A stretch of DNA of 64,000 nt from Dugong dugon (GCA_030035585.1 CM057481.1:7341128-7405127); one strand, 5' to 3'; shown: positions 42,685 through 54,416, counted from the stretch's first letter. The notes: generated by a model from the sequence alone, not told the origin. Program-made: numbers and translations.

Positions 42685-42888
42685 GAGCTCAGGTGGCACA
42701 GTGGTTAAACGGTCAGCTCCTAACAGAAAGGTCAGCAGTTCGAACTCACCAGCCACACTTTGTGCGAGAAATATGTGTCAGTCTGCTTCCCGGAAGATTT
42801 ACAACCTTGGAAACCTACCGGGCAGTTCTACTCTGTCCTATAGGGTCACTATTAGTCAGATTTGACTCAAGGTCAATAAGTTTTTAAC
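42685..42888 (+). mobile_element. AfroSINE (long form)
   Basis: 'ggtggcacagtggttaaacg', 'gtcagcagttcgaactcacc' (B-box-like), 'gaagatttacaaccttggaa', 'gtcctatagggtcactatta'. Confidence 0.94.
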
Positions 42889-42948
42889 CCTGTTTGGGTC
42901 CTCTGTGGCACTTTTGTAATTTCAACAATTTTTAATTACAGATGTGTT

Positions 42949-43115
42949 ATGTTGGTGCAGTGGTTAACAGTCAGCTGCTAACCAAAAGGTCAGCCATTCA
43001 AATCTACCAGTCGCTCCTTGGAAATCCTATGGGGCAGTTCTACTCTGTCCTATAGGGGCGCTATGAATCAGAATCAACTCAACAGCAGCGGGTTTGGTTC
43101 TTGGTTTTATGTATA
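42949..43115 (+). mobile_element. AfroSINE (short form)
   Basis: 'ttggtgcagtggttaacagt', 'ggaaatcctatggggcagtt', 'gaatcagaatcaactcaaca'. Confidence 0.95.
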
Positions 43116-43132
43116 AGTTTACTGTCTCTCTC

Positions 43133-43332
43133 TCCCTGGTGGTGCAACAGTTAAGAGCTGGGCTGCTAACCAAAAGGTTGGTATTCTGAACCCACCCAGA
43201 GGCTCTGCAGGAAAAGACCTGGTGATCTGCTCCCATAAAGATTACAGCCTACAAAACCCTATGGGGTAGTTCTATTCCGTCACATGGGATCGCTATGAAT
43301 CAGAATTGACTCTATGGCACCTGACAACAACA
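43133..43332 (+). mobile_element. AfroSINE (long form, 'acaacaacag' tail)
   Basis: 'tccctggtggtgcaacagtt', 'ctgctcccataaagattaca', 'ctctatggcacctgacaaca'. Third of three tandem-oriented copies within 650 bp. Confidence 0.94.
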
Positions 43333-43710
43333 GTCTCTCTCTCCCATTAGATGGTTAAGTGCCACACTGGTGCGAAGTATGTTATTGTATACCTAGTAGC
43401 TAGCATTGTCCTTGTAAATATAGATGCTAAATAAATGTTTGGAGAATGGATAATTAGTCAAATGGCATGACTGTTGAGAGATATTTAATGGATTTTATGT
43501 TTAAAAAAATGAATGTTGCAAATAAAAACAATTTCCCACAGATAAAATAGGCACAGAAAGTGGTTGATCACTTCTCACAAATCAATAACAGAAAAACAGC
43601 AACTCAGATAAAAATAGACAAAATATTTGAGTAGGTCTGTGTTCCCAGACAGGATATACAAATGGCCAATAAACGTACGAAAACTTGTTTCAGCTTCATT
43701 ACTTACCATG

Positions 43711-44215
43711 TGTCTTGGTCATCTAGAGCTACTGTAACAGAAATACCACAAGCAGACGGCTGTAACAAAGAGAAGCTTATTCTCTCTCAGTTCAGTAGGC
43801 TAGAAGTCTGAATTCAGGGCACCAGCTCCAGGGGAAGGCTTTCTCTCACTGTTGGCTCTGGAGGAAGGTCCTTGTCATCAATCTTCCCCCGTCCAGGAGC
43901 TTCTCAGCGCAGGAAACTCAGGTCCAAAGGATGCACTCTGCTCCCAGCACTGCTTTCTTGGTGGCATGAGGTCCCCACATCTCTCTGCTTGCTTCTCTTT
44001 TAAATCCCAAAAGAGATTGGCTTAAGACACTGATCTTGTAGATCTCATCAATGTAACTGCTGCTAATCCAACTTATTAACATCATAGTGATAGGATTTAC
44101 AACACACAGGGAAATCACATCAGATGACAAAATGGTAGACAATCATACAATACTGGGAATCATGACCTAGCCAAGTTGACAGATATTTTTGGGGGACACA
44201 ATTCAATCCATGACA
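43711..44215 (-). mobile_element. MaLR-type LTR, sister of 10927-11440
   Basis: 'tgtcttggtcatctagagct' to 'attcaatccatgaca' is colinear with the complement of 10927-11440 (shared 'gcactgctttcttggtggca' region). The TSD is unclear. It lies in L1M. Confidence 0.82.
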
Positions 44216-44562
44216 TCACGGAAATGCAAATTAAAATCACAGTGATATACCATATACTCTATTAGAACGGCTAAAATTAACCAAGTATCAACGAGCATGT
44301 GGTAAAAACAAAACTGTCTTACACTCTCGGTGGGAGTCTCAATTGATATAACTTCTTTGGAAAACTGTTTGGCAGAATCTACTGAAGCAGAACTTATGCA
44401 TTCTTTGTTACCCAACAGACGAACCACATATGCTTACCCCAAGACCTATATAGCTCTAGTGTTAATAGTGGCACTGTTTGGAATCGCCTCAAACTGGAAA
44501 CCACTCAAATACCTATGAACCGAAGAGACAGACTGGGATACACGCTGACAAACACACATAAC

Positions 44563-45298
44563 ACCCACCACCGTCGAGTCGATTCCGACTTATGGTGACC
44601 CTAACAGGGCAGAGTACAACCTCCCCAAAGAGTCTTCAAGGCTGTAATCTTGGATGGAAGCAGACTGCCATATCTTTCTCCCAAGGAGCAGAGGGTGGGT
44701 TCAAACTGCCGACGTTTTGTTTGGCAGCTGTCTTAGGCTGGGTTCTCTAGAGAAGCAAAACCAGTAAAGCATATAAGTATATATAGAGAGAGATTATTAC
44801 CAAGGAAACAGCTCACACGATTGTAGAGGCTAAAACATCCCAAGTGGAGGCCCCTCCCAATTCACGGAGCCGCAGAAGCTGCTGAACCGAAGGTCAGCAG
44901 GTTGGGGAACAGGACTCCCACTCACGGGCTGTGAAGATCGACGAATTCCAAGATTGACAGGTAAGCTGCCAGCTCAAGTCCCAAGAACCGGAGGTGAGAC
45001 AACAAGCGGCAGCTGCAGAATGTGGAACAAGCCAAAAAGCTTAGGCAAAGAGAGCAGGCAGAAAGTAAGCGGCAGAAGCAGAGAGATGGTGTGGAGAGGG
45101 CGGTGAGCTGCCACAGGCCCTGCCCCCACCAGTACCACTCAGCAGATTCCATCATGGGGGTGATCACATATCAGATCTCAACAGGGAAGTGATCACAACA
45201 TTATACAACTGCTAAAATACTGAGACTCATGGCCCAGCCAAGTTGACACACAATCTTAACCATCACAGCAGCCAAGCGCTTAGCCACTGCGCCATCAG
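44563..45298 (-). mobile_element. AfroSINE split by an LTR
   Basis: The tail and body, 44563-44728 ('caccgtcgagtcgattccga', 'gcagactgccatatctttct'), are separated from the head, 45268-45298 ('gccaagcgcttagccactgc'), by the LTR at 44729-45267. Confidence 0.95.
44729..45267 (-). mobile_element. Solitary LTR in AfroSINE, exact 5-bp TSD
   Basis: On the plus strand TGTCTTAGGCTGGGTTCTCT...CTTAACCATCACA, with a perfect gcagc duplication (44724-44728 and 45268-45272). It is the reverse of the 3357-3847 family ('tctctagagaagcaaaacca', 'gcccagccaagttgacacac'). It must be younger than the AfroSINE it interrupts, and that SINE is younger than the L1M. Confidence 0.95.
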
Positions 45299-45699
45299 GG
45301 TACACACACAGGAATACTATAAAACAATGAAAAATATACCATCTATCACTCTCTACAACAAAATGATGACTCTTGAAAATGCATTGTTGAAAGGTCATTC
45401 ATATGGACTAAATGGGCTCATGTATATGGATGAAAGAAACAGGTGAAATACTGTTGCTGTTGGAAGTCAGGGTAGCAGTCACCCTTGGGGTAATAACTGA
45501 AATAGGGGTATGAGATGAGCTTTTGGAGGGCTGTTTATGTTCTTGTTCTCAGTCCAGGTGCTGGTTGGACAAGTATGTTCGGTGTGTGAAAATTCATCAA
45601 AATTTGAATATGTGCACTTTTCTCGGTTATACTTCAAAAGAAAATTTAAACATTTAAATGGTAGATCACTTTCTACAAATAATAGTGTTTTGGGGGCAT

Positions 45700-46125
45700 G
45701 AGAGAGATGAACTATGCTTCCTGGCAAAACATACACCAATTCAACAGCTTCCACATGTACCATTTAGTGACACTGATTACATTCATCCAGTTGTATAACC
45801 ATTCCCACCCTCCGTTTCTGAGTTGTTCCTCCCCCATTAACATAAACGTTAACATAAACTCATTGTCCCTTTAGGTTCCTATCTAATCTTTCGAGTTGCT
45901 GTTGTCAATCTGATCCCATATAGATAGTTCTTAAAAGAGTACAATGCTCAAGGCAGACATTTTTTACTAGTTAAGCTAAACTATCATTTGGTTTTACGAA
46001 GACTCTAGGAGGGGATACTTTTGGATTTAAGGTTCAAAGATTATCTCAGGGTTCATCTAACCTTCATGGCTCCAGGCTTCCTGGAGCCATGAGAATTTGA
46101 AATTCTGTCTTGTACTTTCCCTGTT
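45700..46125 (-). mobile_element. L1 3' UTR block, same as in 6547-6750
   Basis: 'aaaacatacaccaattcaac', 'gacactgattacattcatcc' and 'tcgagttgctgttgtcaatc' match the complementary 3' UTR module at 6547-6750. This copy extends further upstream in the element ('catggctccaggcttcctgg'). Confidence 0.8.
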
Positions 46126-46149
46126 TCAACAACAATAACAAAATAAATA

Positions 46150-47160
46150 AAATTATATTAAAAATGGTGAAAAATAGATACCATTGAGAAAATAAAAAGA
46201 TAAGGAACAGACTCAGACAAAATATTTGCAAATCATATAGCTGACAAAAGTCTTGTATCCAAAATATATAAAGAACTATGAAAACTCAACAATGAGAAGA
46301 CAAACAGCCCAATTAAAAAAATGGGTAAAATATTTGAATATTTTCCTGAAAGACAAAATACAAATGGCCAATAAGCACATGAGAAGATACTCAGCGTCAC
46401 TAGTTCCTAGGGAAAGGCAAATCAGAACCACAGTAAGGTACCACTTCATATCCAACGGACTTGTTATAACCAAAAAGACAAAAACAAGTGTTGGTAAGGA
46501 TGTGGAGGAACTGGAACCCTCAGACATTGCTGGTGGGACTGTAAAACGGTACAGTCACATTGGAAAACAGTTTGGGAATTTCTCCAAATGTTAAACATAG
46601 AATTACCAAATGATCCAGAAACTCCACTCCCGGGTATACAGCCAAGAGAACAGAAAGCACTTGTCTATGCACAAACCTGTACACAAATGTTCAGAGCAAC
46701 ATTATTCACAACAGCCAAAAGTGCGGACGACCCAGATGTTCCTTGACCGATGAAAGGATAAACATGCATATCCATAAAATGAAATATCATTTAGCACTAA
46801 GAAGGACCAAACTACCGACGTGACAACATGAATGAACCGCAAAAAACGTTACGCTAGGAATCCATATGCCCAAGGCCACAGATTGTATGATTCTGCTTAT
46901 ATGAAATATCCCAAATAGCCAAGTCCACAGAGACAGAAATAGATTAGTGGTTGTCAGGGGCTGCAGTGAAGTGAGAATGGGGAGTAAGTGCCAGTGGGTA
47001 TGGAGTTGCTTTCTGGGGTGATGAAAATGTTCTGAAATTAGACAGTAGTGATGGTTGTATGATATTGCGAATATACGAAAAACTGTTACAGTGTACAACT
47101 TAAAATGGTTAATTTTATGTTACGTGAACTTTATCTCACTACAAAGTAAATAAACAAAAG
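46150..47160 (+). pseudogene. L1M, ORF2 C-terminus and 3' UTR
   Basis: 'tcttgtatccaaaatatata', 'aaagacaaaatacaaatggc', 'tggtgggactgtaaaacggt' (end of ORF2) and 3' UTR 'gttgctttctggggtgatga' down to 'ctttatctcactacaaagta'. About 1 kb, colinear, stop-ridden. Confidence 0.9.
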
Positions 47161-47534
47161 AGCCTAGATCAGCTTGCAAATAAATAAATAAATGCTTCCT
47201 GGAATACATATACTTGGAAGAAGGGTACCTTTAAAAAAATCTATAAGCTTACTGTTCAACAGAGAAGGATAGGCCTTCGTTGATCTGCACAATTAGAAAT
47301 AGACACGTACACTCTGCATCATGGGCCATTAGTGGTTTACAGAACACATTAGGAGCAACATCCCTCAGTATGGAGTCAAATAAAAATATCATTTTTTTTA
47401 AGCTTTTAAAAAAATATTTGATAGCAGTTCCACATCTAATGGCACAGAGGAGCATCACCACATGCTTGTGTAGGTAGGACAATTTATCCTCGTGGTACAG
47501 GTCATGAAATCAAGGCCCAAGGAGGATGACCTAC
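47161..47534. other. No feature recognised
   Basis: Short unassigned spacer with a (AAAT)n run at 47178-47191. Confidence 0.4.
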
Positions 47535-47735
47535 AATTCCAGCTGCCATCAAGTCGACTCCAACTCATGGAGACCCCACGTATGTCAGAGTAGAACTGTG
47601 CCCCATAGGGTTTTCAATGGCTGAGTTTTTGGAAGTAGATCACCAGGCCTTTCTTCCAAGGCACTTCTGGGTGGACTCAAACCTCCCACATTTTGGTCAG
47701 CAGCCAAATGAGCTAACTGTTTTCACCACTGAGGG
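47535..47735 (-). mobile_element. AfroSINE (long form)
   Basis: 'gctgccatcaagtcgactcc', 'gggttttcaatggctgagtt', 'ttctgggtggactcaaacct'. Confidence 0.95.
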
Positions 47736-47751
47736 AGTCAAGAAGGATTTG

Positions 47752-47925
47752 TTGTAGCTGTTAGTTACTGTCGAGTTGGCTCTGATTCACGACGGCCTTA
47801 CGTGTAACAGAAGGAAACACTGCCCAGCCATCTTCATGACCGTTGGCGTGCTTGAGTCCATTTTTGTGCCTCTTGTGTCAGTCCATCTCATTGAAAGGTC
47901 CCCTAGTTTTTGCCCTCTATTTTAC
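47752..47925 (-). pseudogene. RTE LINE 3' end fragment
   Basis: 'gttactgtcgagttggctct', 'gtcagtccatctcattgaaa': the antisense RTE tail and last coding part, colinear with 28355-28510. Confidence 0.75.
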
Positions 47926-47935
47926 CAGCAAGGAG

Positions 47936-48737
47936 GAATAAGGCAGAAATAGGCTCTTAGACCTTATTTAAGTGGTCTTTCAATATTCCAGGACATCCCA
48001 AGTTATTTGAACTTGAAGACTCCCTTTTATAGACAAAAACTGTGTGAAACTCAGTACAGCATAGCAGATAAGCTTTTTATATATTTTAAGAACATACATA
48101 ATGACCAAAAACCACTGTGAACTCAGTGATGCTTTGAAAAGAATTTATATTTAGCGAATCATAGCTATCCACATATGTTTGAAAAGTAGTCATGATAATG
48201 AGTCATGATCTACTTATGTGAAGAAAACGTCTCAAGCGTATATGGACTCAAGGCTATCTACGCACTCTAGTGGTCAAACAGACTAAGGGCCAGGGATCAG
48301 GGTGTGCAGTCTGAGAAGTTCCTGTGGTTTCTAGCCTGATGCTTCTGTCTATCCCCAGGTCATGCACTCTTCTACCAACACCACAGTGTGTCACCGTGGA
48401 GAACACCCTTCCCTTACTTTCAGTTCGTATCACGTGTGGGGCCAGCCTTGCCCACCCCAAGCCTGCCCATTGGAATGTTCCATTCCCCAGCCACAGTGAC
48501 TGGTGCAGGGCTAGACAAAAGAAGCAGGCTGGGCCAAATCATGGTCATTCTTGAGAATTTGGGTAAAGTAATCGGGAAATAAGCGATGTCTTTCATCTGG
48601 GGTTGCTAAGCTGGTAGCACATAGCCTGGAGCTACAGGTGGCCCTCTCATCACTGTATGGAAAGAATCAGCCTGGGCATGATGCTAACATGAAGGAGGGT
48701 GGGTCTGACAAAACCATTTGAGCACCTGGATTTATCT
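47936..48737. other. No gene recognised
   Basis: About 800 bp unassigned. Overlapping frames at 48254-48582 share one stretch on both strands and show no domains. Confidence 0.45.
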
Positions 48738-48905
48738 GTGCCCTGGTGGTGCAGCGGTTAAGAGCTAGGGCTGCTAACCAAAAAGTCGGCAGTTTGAATC
48801 CACCAGCTGCTCCTTGGAAACCCTATGGGGCAGTTCTGCTCTGTCCTGTAGGGTTGCTATGAGTTGGAACTGACTGGATGGAAGCAGTGGGTTTGGTTTC
48901 TTTTC
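48738..48905 (+). mobile_element. AfroSINE (short form), full length
   Basis: 'gccctggtggtgcagcggtt', 'gcagtttgaatccaccagct' (B-box-like), 'gctctgtcctgtagggttgc'. Confidence 0.96.
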
Positions 48906-48999
48906 TTTGGTTAGATTTTACCCTTGTACTTCACAGTTAGTTAAATTAATAAAGTCTCTTTTTTGCTTTAGCCAGTTGGATTTGTTCTTCTGGATTTGT

Positions 49000-49190
49000 A
49001 ACCAAAGGAGTGCCGACTCATATACCTGGGCCAAGAACTTACCATCTATATGCTTCAGTTGCCTCATCTGGAAAATGTCAATAATTATAATGCCATACTC
49101 AGACGCTGGTTACAAGGATCAGATGAGGCAATGCATGAAAAAGCACCCGGTAGATTATAACTTGGTAGAAAAAAATGCTTATTAATGCTT
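49000..49190 (+). mobile_element. MIR SINE
   Basis: 'tatgcttcagttgcctcatc', 'tggaaaatgtcaataattat', 'acaaggatcagatgaggcaa', 'gcatgaaaaagcacccggta'. Confidence 0.75.
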
Positions 49191-49715
49191 GTCCTTACCC
49201 TTATCTACGAACTCACAAGAGAGGATAGTACAGAGGAACAACAGATAACCTCACGTTTTCTTTCTTCTGGCATAAAAAGACTCTGGCCAAACCTAACAAG
49301 TGTTGGCCAGACGACTGTTCACGTTACTCCTTTTCTAATTCAGATCTGAAATCCTAAGAGCCCCATGGATCATGTGGAGGGAAGACCGTATTAAGCTCCA
49401 GGCTGAAAACGAACTGCTGATGTAAGAGGCAGCTGCCTGCTCTTTAAAGGGCTTTCCTCATCCCATCTCCTGAGGAACACAGTGCAAGCTAGACATGGAT
49501 AGCTGTGGCAGAATTATAGCAGAAGGAGAGTTTATTCAGACCACGGGAAGCAGCATGGCATCTATCAGACAATAAGCGCATGTGCCTAAAAATTGTCAAA
49601 TGACCATTACCTAAGGCCATCGTTTAGACTTGGATGATATTCCTACAACAACAGGGGAAAAATAAAACAACATTGTACCAAGCTTCTTAGTTCCCCATGG
49701 TTCCACTTTAGTATA
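49191..49715. other. No feature recognised
   Basis: Unassigned spacer without repeat or coding signal. Confidence 0.4.
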
Positions 49716-49872
49716 CCAAAAACCTGTTGCCATCGAGTCAATTCCAACTCTTAGTGACCCTGTAGGACAGAATAAAACTGCCCCACAGGGTTTCCAAGGA
49801 GCGGCTGGTGGATTCGAACCACTGACCTTTTGGTTAGCAGCCAAGCTCTTAACCACTGTGGCACCAGGGCTT
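49716..49872 (-). mobile_element. AfroSINE (short form), full length
   Basis: 'ttgccatcgagtcaattcca', 'ggtggattcgaaccactgac', 'ccactgtggcaccagggctt'. The B-box region 'attcgaacc' is intact. Confidence 0.96.
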
Positions 49873-50096
49873 CCCACTTAGTCTAAGTCCTTCTCAAAAA
49901 GAAGTAGAGGGAGGGGAATAATTCCCACATTTCCTGGGGAAAGCCTGATCACCCTCTAGAGGTGGCCACTGACCCGGGGATTCTGAAGACAAGTACGTTT
50001 GGACTCCGGACTCTCCATGCCAACAACAAGTTATGCTAAGGATGGTTCCTAGAGTAGCCTGTCAGGAACACCAGGTGCCAAATTTGGCTAGAGGTT

Positions 50097-50431
50097 GTTG
50101 TTGTTAGCTGCGGTTGAGCTGGCCCCTAACTCATGGCAACCCTATGCAAAGCAGAACAAAATGCTGCCCTGTACTGTACCATGAGTGGTTATGGATATGA
50201 CTACTGTGATCCACAGGGTTTTCATTGGTTGATTCTCAGAAGTAGATCACCAGACATTTTCTCCCAGTCCATCTTAGTCTGGAAGCTCCGCTGAAACCTG
50301 TTCATCATCATAGTAATACACAAGCCTCCACTGACAGGTGGTGGATGTGTGTGAGGTGCAATGGTCAGGAACTGATCCGAGTCTCCAGGATGGAAGGTGA
50401 GAATCTTACCACTGAATCACCACTGCCCCCC
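50097..50431 (-). mobile_element. tRNA-Gly-headed SINE with RTE-type tail
   Basis: The 12-bp TSD tggcta[g/a]aggtt (50085-50096 and 50432-50443) flanks it. On the minus strand it begins 'ggcagtggtgattcagtggt', 'aagattctcaccttccatcc', 'ggatcagttcctgaccattg', closely following tRNA-Gly from acceptor stem through B box. A body with 'aggcttgtgtattactatga' and 'gttttcattggttgattctc' (plus strand) follows, then the RTE-like end 'gagttaggggccagctcaac' and (CAA)n. The stems are broken, so it is not a tRNA gene. Confidence 0.88.
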
Positions 50432-50449
50432 TGGCTAAAGGTTAGCAAC

Positions 50450-50990
50450 CACTTTTTCTTTTTCAGAATGGAGATAGTCTTTTTTAGCTCTGCCTATAAA
50501 AGTATTATGTGCTTCAAAAAAGAAAAGTATAAAGAAAAAAGAAAGTACTCATACACCTACATATTTGCATATAAATATACAGCTACGGAGAGGGAGAGGG
50601 AGTTCTTTTTTTTTTTTTAAGTAGAATGGCACACATTTAACATATGGTTTGTAACCTGTTTTTGTCACCTAGTAGTACAGCACGAATTTTTTTTCAATGT
50701 CAGTAAATATAGACCAATACTTTCCTTTTTGATACACCATAATTTATCACAGTTACTCCCAACAGATACTCAAGAGTTTCTCTCACATTTTTCGTGATTT
50801 TAAACAAAAGCACCAAGTCCATATCTGTGGTTCAATCTTTAAGACCAGATTTCTTTAAGATACATTCCTAGTCTTGACATTGCTTTGTCACAAGGTATTC
50901 AAACTCAAGATGTTTGCTACATATGGCTCAATTATCCCCACTAGGGCTCTACCAATTTCACTCCCAGAGGCGTTGTAAGAGAGTACCTGT
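50450..50990 (-). mobile_element. L1M/HAL1-type 3' fragment
   Basis: 'tatttgcatataaatataca', 'tttgtaacctgtttttgtca', 'gatacaccataatttatcac': the antisense 3' order also seen at 35940-36230. Confidence 0.6.
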
Positions 50991-51689
50991 TTTCCCATAT
51001 CCCAAACAACACTTGGTATCGTCATTGCTCTGAATCTTTTCAGCAGCCTCTTTGACCCTGAGTATTATGGAAGGAATGGCCATGTAGTCTGGAAAGGAAA
51101 TCATACGGTTGGAAAATGTAGGCCAGGAGAACCAGAAGAGAGGAGGAGGAAGTGTGCGCATGGCGGAGGATGGAAGATTCTGCCTGGACACCTTCTAGTA
51201 AATGTACACAGATTTAACAATAAAAAGACAGTACTGTAACTCATTTAAACCATGAATAGCATCAAAAGGTCTTCACTTAGCTAATACAAAATGTCCATAT
51301 ACTCACTGACACTGAGACCTTTAGAGACCAGTTCAAAAACGAGATGTCAGGAAACGCTCTCGTAGATGAAAGGGTAAGAGACATTTTGGAAGTGGCCCAA
51401 CTCCTCAAGAAAGCTTCCTGAACTGTCACTATTGGTCACTGGAAAACTCTATGAGTATACTTGCCTTCAGGAAGGATGGGAAATCAATAAGGACAAGGAC
51501 TTTGGAAATCCAGTGTGACATACATGTGGTCATGGGGATCTTGAATAAACTCTCTGAACCAACAACAAGACATCCAACAGCCTGATTTGGTACAGTCTGT
51601 TTTTCGGTGGTTGCTGGGCACTCGTGAGGCCCAAGGGTTTAGACAACTGACCTTTCCAGGGGCGCCAACAGCAGCCAAGCCTTTGCGCT
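50991..51689. other. No gene recognised
   Basis: Unassigned; no repeat identified. Frames at 51484-51721 lack motifs. Confidence 0.4.
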
Positions 51690-51850
51690 TGCGGTTTCCT
51701 CAGCATAGAACGTGCTTCCAACCTTCCTCCCCCTTTGGTGAATTCCTACGCATCCTTCAAGGTCTTGATATAAATGCAGCTTCTTCTGTGAAGCCTTCCT
51801 TGATTTCCCCTCCCCTCACAGCATCACAGCTTCCTTGAGCTCCCGTGGGG
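51690..51850 (+). mobile_element. L2 LINE fragment
   Basis: 'aattcctacgcatccttcaa', 'ggtcttgatataaatgcagc', 'gtgaagccttccttgatttc'. Confidence 0.75.
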
Positions 51851-52049
51851 GACAGGGTCTACCTTGAACTCAATCACTGCACTCGGTTCACAGCTGCTCT
51901 ATGTGTCCGTGCACTGGTCTTCCCATGGAGTGAGACAAGGGCCAGGCGTGTCCTACCTGTTTCTAGTTTCCCCTTCCCCTGGCTCCATGGCTGCCATGAA
52001 TTAGCTGAAAAGTAAGGGTGTGCAGAACTAAACAGAAAGATGGTTTGAT

Positions 52050-52242
52050 GTTGTCGTTGGTTGCCAACTCACGGCAACCCGGTTGTGCAGAATAGAACTG
52101 TACCCCACAGGGTTTTCAAGGCTGTGACATTTCGGACGCTGACTGCGAGGCCTGTCTTCCAAGTCTCCTCTGGGTGGGTTCAAGCTACCAAACTTTAGGC
52201 TAGCAGTCAAACACTTAATCATCCGCGCGACCTAGGAACTCC
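52050..52242 (-). mobile_element. AfroSINE (long form), diverged
   Basis: 'gttggttgccaactcacggc', 'gggttttcaaggctgtgaca', 'cctctgggtgggttcaagct'. Confidence 0.88.
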
Positions 52243-52387
52243 AGAAAGATGGTAGGGCCTGATAAATGTTGAATGAACGTTGACAGAGTATTTATTTACC
52301 TCTGTCCCATTTCCTTCCACAGAGCATTTATGACTGAACAAATGAATAGGCAAATGCCAAAGAAGTTCATAAACCAGTATCAGACCA

Positions 52388-52588
52388 GCTGCCATGGAGT
52401 CAACTCCTACTATGGTGACCCCATGTGAGTCAGAGCGGAACTGTGCTCCATAGGGTCTTCAGTGACTGTGGTCTTTTGGAAGTAGATCACCAGACCTTTC
52501 TTCTGAGGAGCCTCTGGGTGGATTTGAACCACCAACTTTTCAGTAATTAGCTGAGCACTTAACCGTTTAAGCCACCCAGGGACTCCAA
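52388..52588 (-). mobile_element. AfroSINE (long form), full length
   Basis: 'tgccatggagtcaactccta', 'gggtcttcagtgactgtggt', 'gatttgaaccaccaactttt', 'cacccagggactcc'. Confidence 0.94.
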
Positions 52589-52770
52589 GAAATCCATAAG
52601 ATCTCATTATTGTCTCCATTCTACAGATGAAGAAAACAATGAATGAAGAAAATAATAATAATAAGGACTTGCTGAGATTATGTAACTTGCCCAAGGTCAT
52701 AAGGTTAGTAAGGAGCGGATACTGAAACTTGGGTCTGGCTGGTTCCAGAGACTGTGCTCTTACTCATGAC
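52589..52770 (-). mobile_element. MIR SINE
   Basis: 'tgtctccattctacagatga', 'taacttgcccaaggtcataa', 'ttccagagactgtgctctta', with an (AAT)n expansion in the middle. Confidence 0.85.
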
Positions 52771-53569
52771 ATTATCCTGCCTGCAGGTCTCTGACCACAT
52801 CGGGAGGCTAAAGCCTTAATATGTGGAATCAATTCTGAAAGGTTCTTCAGAGCTGGGTGAGGTAGAAAAGTGCACAGCAAACTCATTTTTACAAGAGCCC
52901 CACTGAAACTGAGCTCTCTTTTATGGCTTACCGGGAAAAAAAAAAAAAATTATCAAGGAAATTCTAAATGAGATGAGCCATTCCAATCTGCCACGTGTCT
53001 TTACGCTTCAAGGGGGTCTTGCTAGAGAGGAATGGGAATAATAGTTTTAAATGGATAAAAATATACTATGCTTTGAAACAAAAGCATCGACAAACTCTGA
53101 TCATCAAATCAACACACACAAAATTAAAATAAATTAGACTTGGAAATGATAAAGTTATGATTAATAAATGTTAATTAATAGTGACAGTGTTCTAGGCTGC
53201 AGTCAAAGGGAAGCTGGCCCCTGCTCCCTCGGCGATGCTCCCTGGCAGGAAGCAAGGCCACCTCAAGCAGAGTGACATTTGGGCTGGGAAGAGAAGAGAC
53301 AGAAGCCTGCAGGTGACACAAGCTGAGGCTGCCAAATAGATGCCACCTGCCCCGGCACCTTGTGTAAATGATGGGCTGCCACACCCGCCCTCGCCCAGGA
53401 GCTCAGGGCTCTCACACTTCCTGAAGCCCCCCTACCCCATGGACTTTCTGACCCCAACCTCCTATCAGTGCCTGTGCCACACTTGGACTGATGTCTTCCT
53501 TCTTTGTTATACTTCCTGTCCTCCCTGTCCCAGCTCTCAGCGCCCCCTTTGCTTCTGTGGAGAAGTTTG
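52771..53569. other. No gene recognised
   Basis: Unassigned. G+C-richer at 53200-53560, where short frames occur on both strands without domains. Confidence 0.45.
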
Positions 53570-53800
53570 ATCATTCAGTCATTCGTTAAGTAATGCATAG
53601 GGAACTCACAATGGTCCGAGCTCTGTTCTATGTACCAGGGAGGCATCTGTTTCATTCACAAAGTTTTGGCCCTCAGGTAGCATACATCCTAGCTGAGGAG
53701 AAAGAGAAATCCACCCAGAATTTTCATGCTACCATTGGTCTTCGGTAAATCCAAACAAGGATATCCAAAGGCCACAGTGAAGAGTGGTCCGTTCGTTTGT
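53570..53800 (+). mobile_element. Ancient mammalian repeat, 5' part
   Basis: 'tcattcagtcattcgttaag', 'gctctgttctatgtaccagg', 'gcatacatcctagctgagga'. Same family as 32485-32572. Confidence 0.5.
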
Positions 53801-54019
53801 TTGCCTGTTCATGTATAGTAGAGGCTAGAGAAATGAATAAGGTGGGTTTTTAGTAACAAGTATTTCAACAGATACCAACATAAAGATGTCAGTATTGATG
53901 AGGAGAAGCAGCAACTAGGTGCAAAGTCACTGAAACTGGTTAAGGCTCTGAAGGTACTTCAGAGGTTGGGAACCTTGGTTCCTAAAGTGCCTGTACCATG
54001 GCCCACTGAAGCCACTGGG

Positions 54020-54225
54020 CGGGATTTCTCAGTCTTGGCAATACTGATGTACTGGGCTGGATAATTCTTTGTTCGGGGAGGGGTGCTGTCCTGTGCCTTC
54101 TAGGATGTTGAGCAGGATCTCTGGCCTCTACCGATTAGATGCCAGTAGCACCATCACCGTTTGCAACAACCGAAAACTGTCTGTGGATGCTGGTAAATGT
54201 CCTCTAGGGGGCCTCAGGGATTACT
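54020..54225 (+). mobile_element. MER20 (hAT-Charlie, non-autonomous)
   Basis: 'atttctcagtcttggcaata', 'gggctggataattctttgtt', 'ctgtcctgtgccttctagga', 'tctacc' plus 'agatgccagtagcaccatca', 'aaatgtcctctagggggcct'. Nearly whole. Confidence 0.85.
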
Positions 54226-54416
54226 CGGGTTCCCAAATCTCATGCACTGGGGGACACACCCAAGCGTCTCATGCCTCAGTTTTACACATGGGCAGAGTCT
54301 CCCTCTTGGTGCAATCAAGATCCCTTTTAATGCCCCTTCTACAGGGAGACTTCCCTGGTCCTTCCAGCTGGAAGCCACCACTTGTCAGTCAGATTGTCGT
54401 ACTGTGGTAGACTGTA

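Larger units (their letters stand above)
43500..45660 (+). mobile_element. L1M 3' region, split by LTR and by SINE+LTR
   Basis: Pieces: 43500-43710 ('tacaaatggccaataaacgt'), 44216-44560 ('ggaaatgcaaattaaaatca', 'aactggaaaccactcaaata') and 45299-45660 ('acacaggaatactataaaac', 'tcagggtagcagtcaccctt', 'gtgaaaattcatcaaaattt'). They are colinear with one L1M. Confidence 0.85.

Noticed and set aside
50360..50431. Possible tRNA-Gly gene on the minus strand
   Set aside because: It is the head of a TSD-bounded SINE. Stem positions are mismatched and it continues into SINE body without a Pol III terminator.
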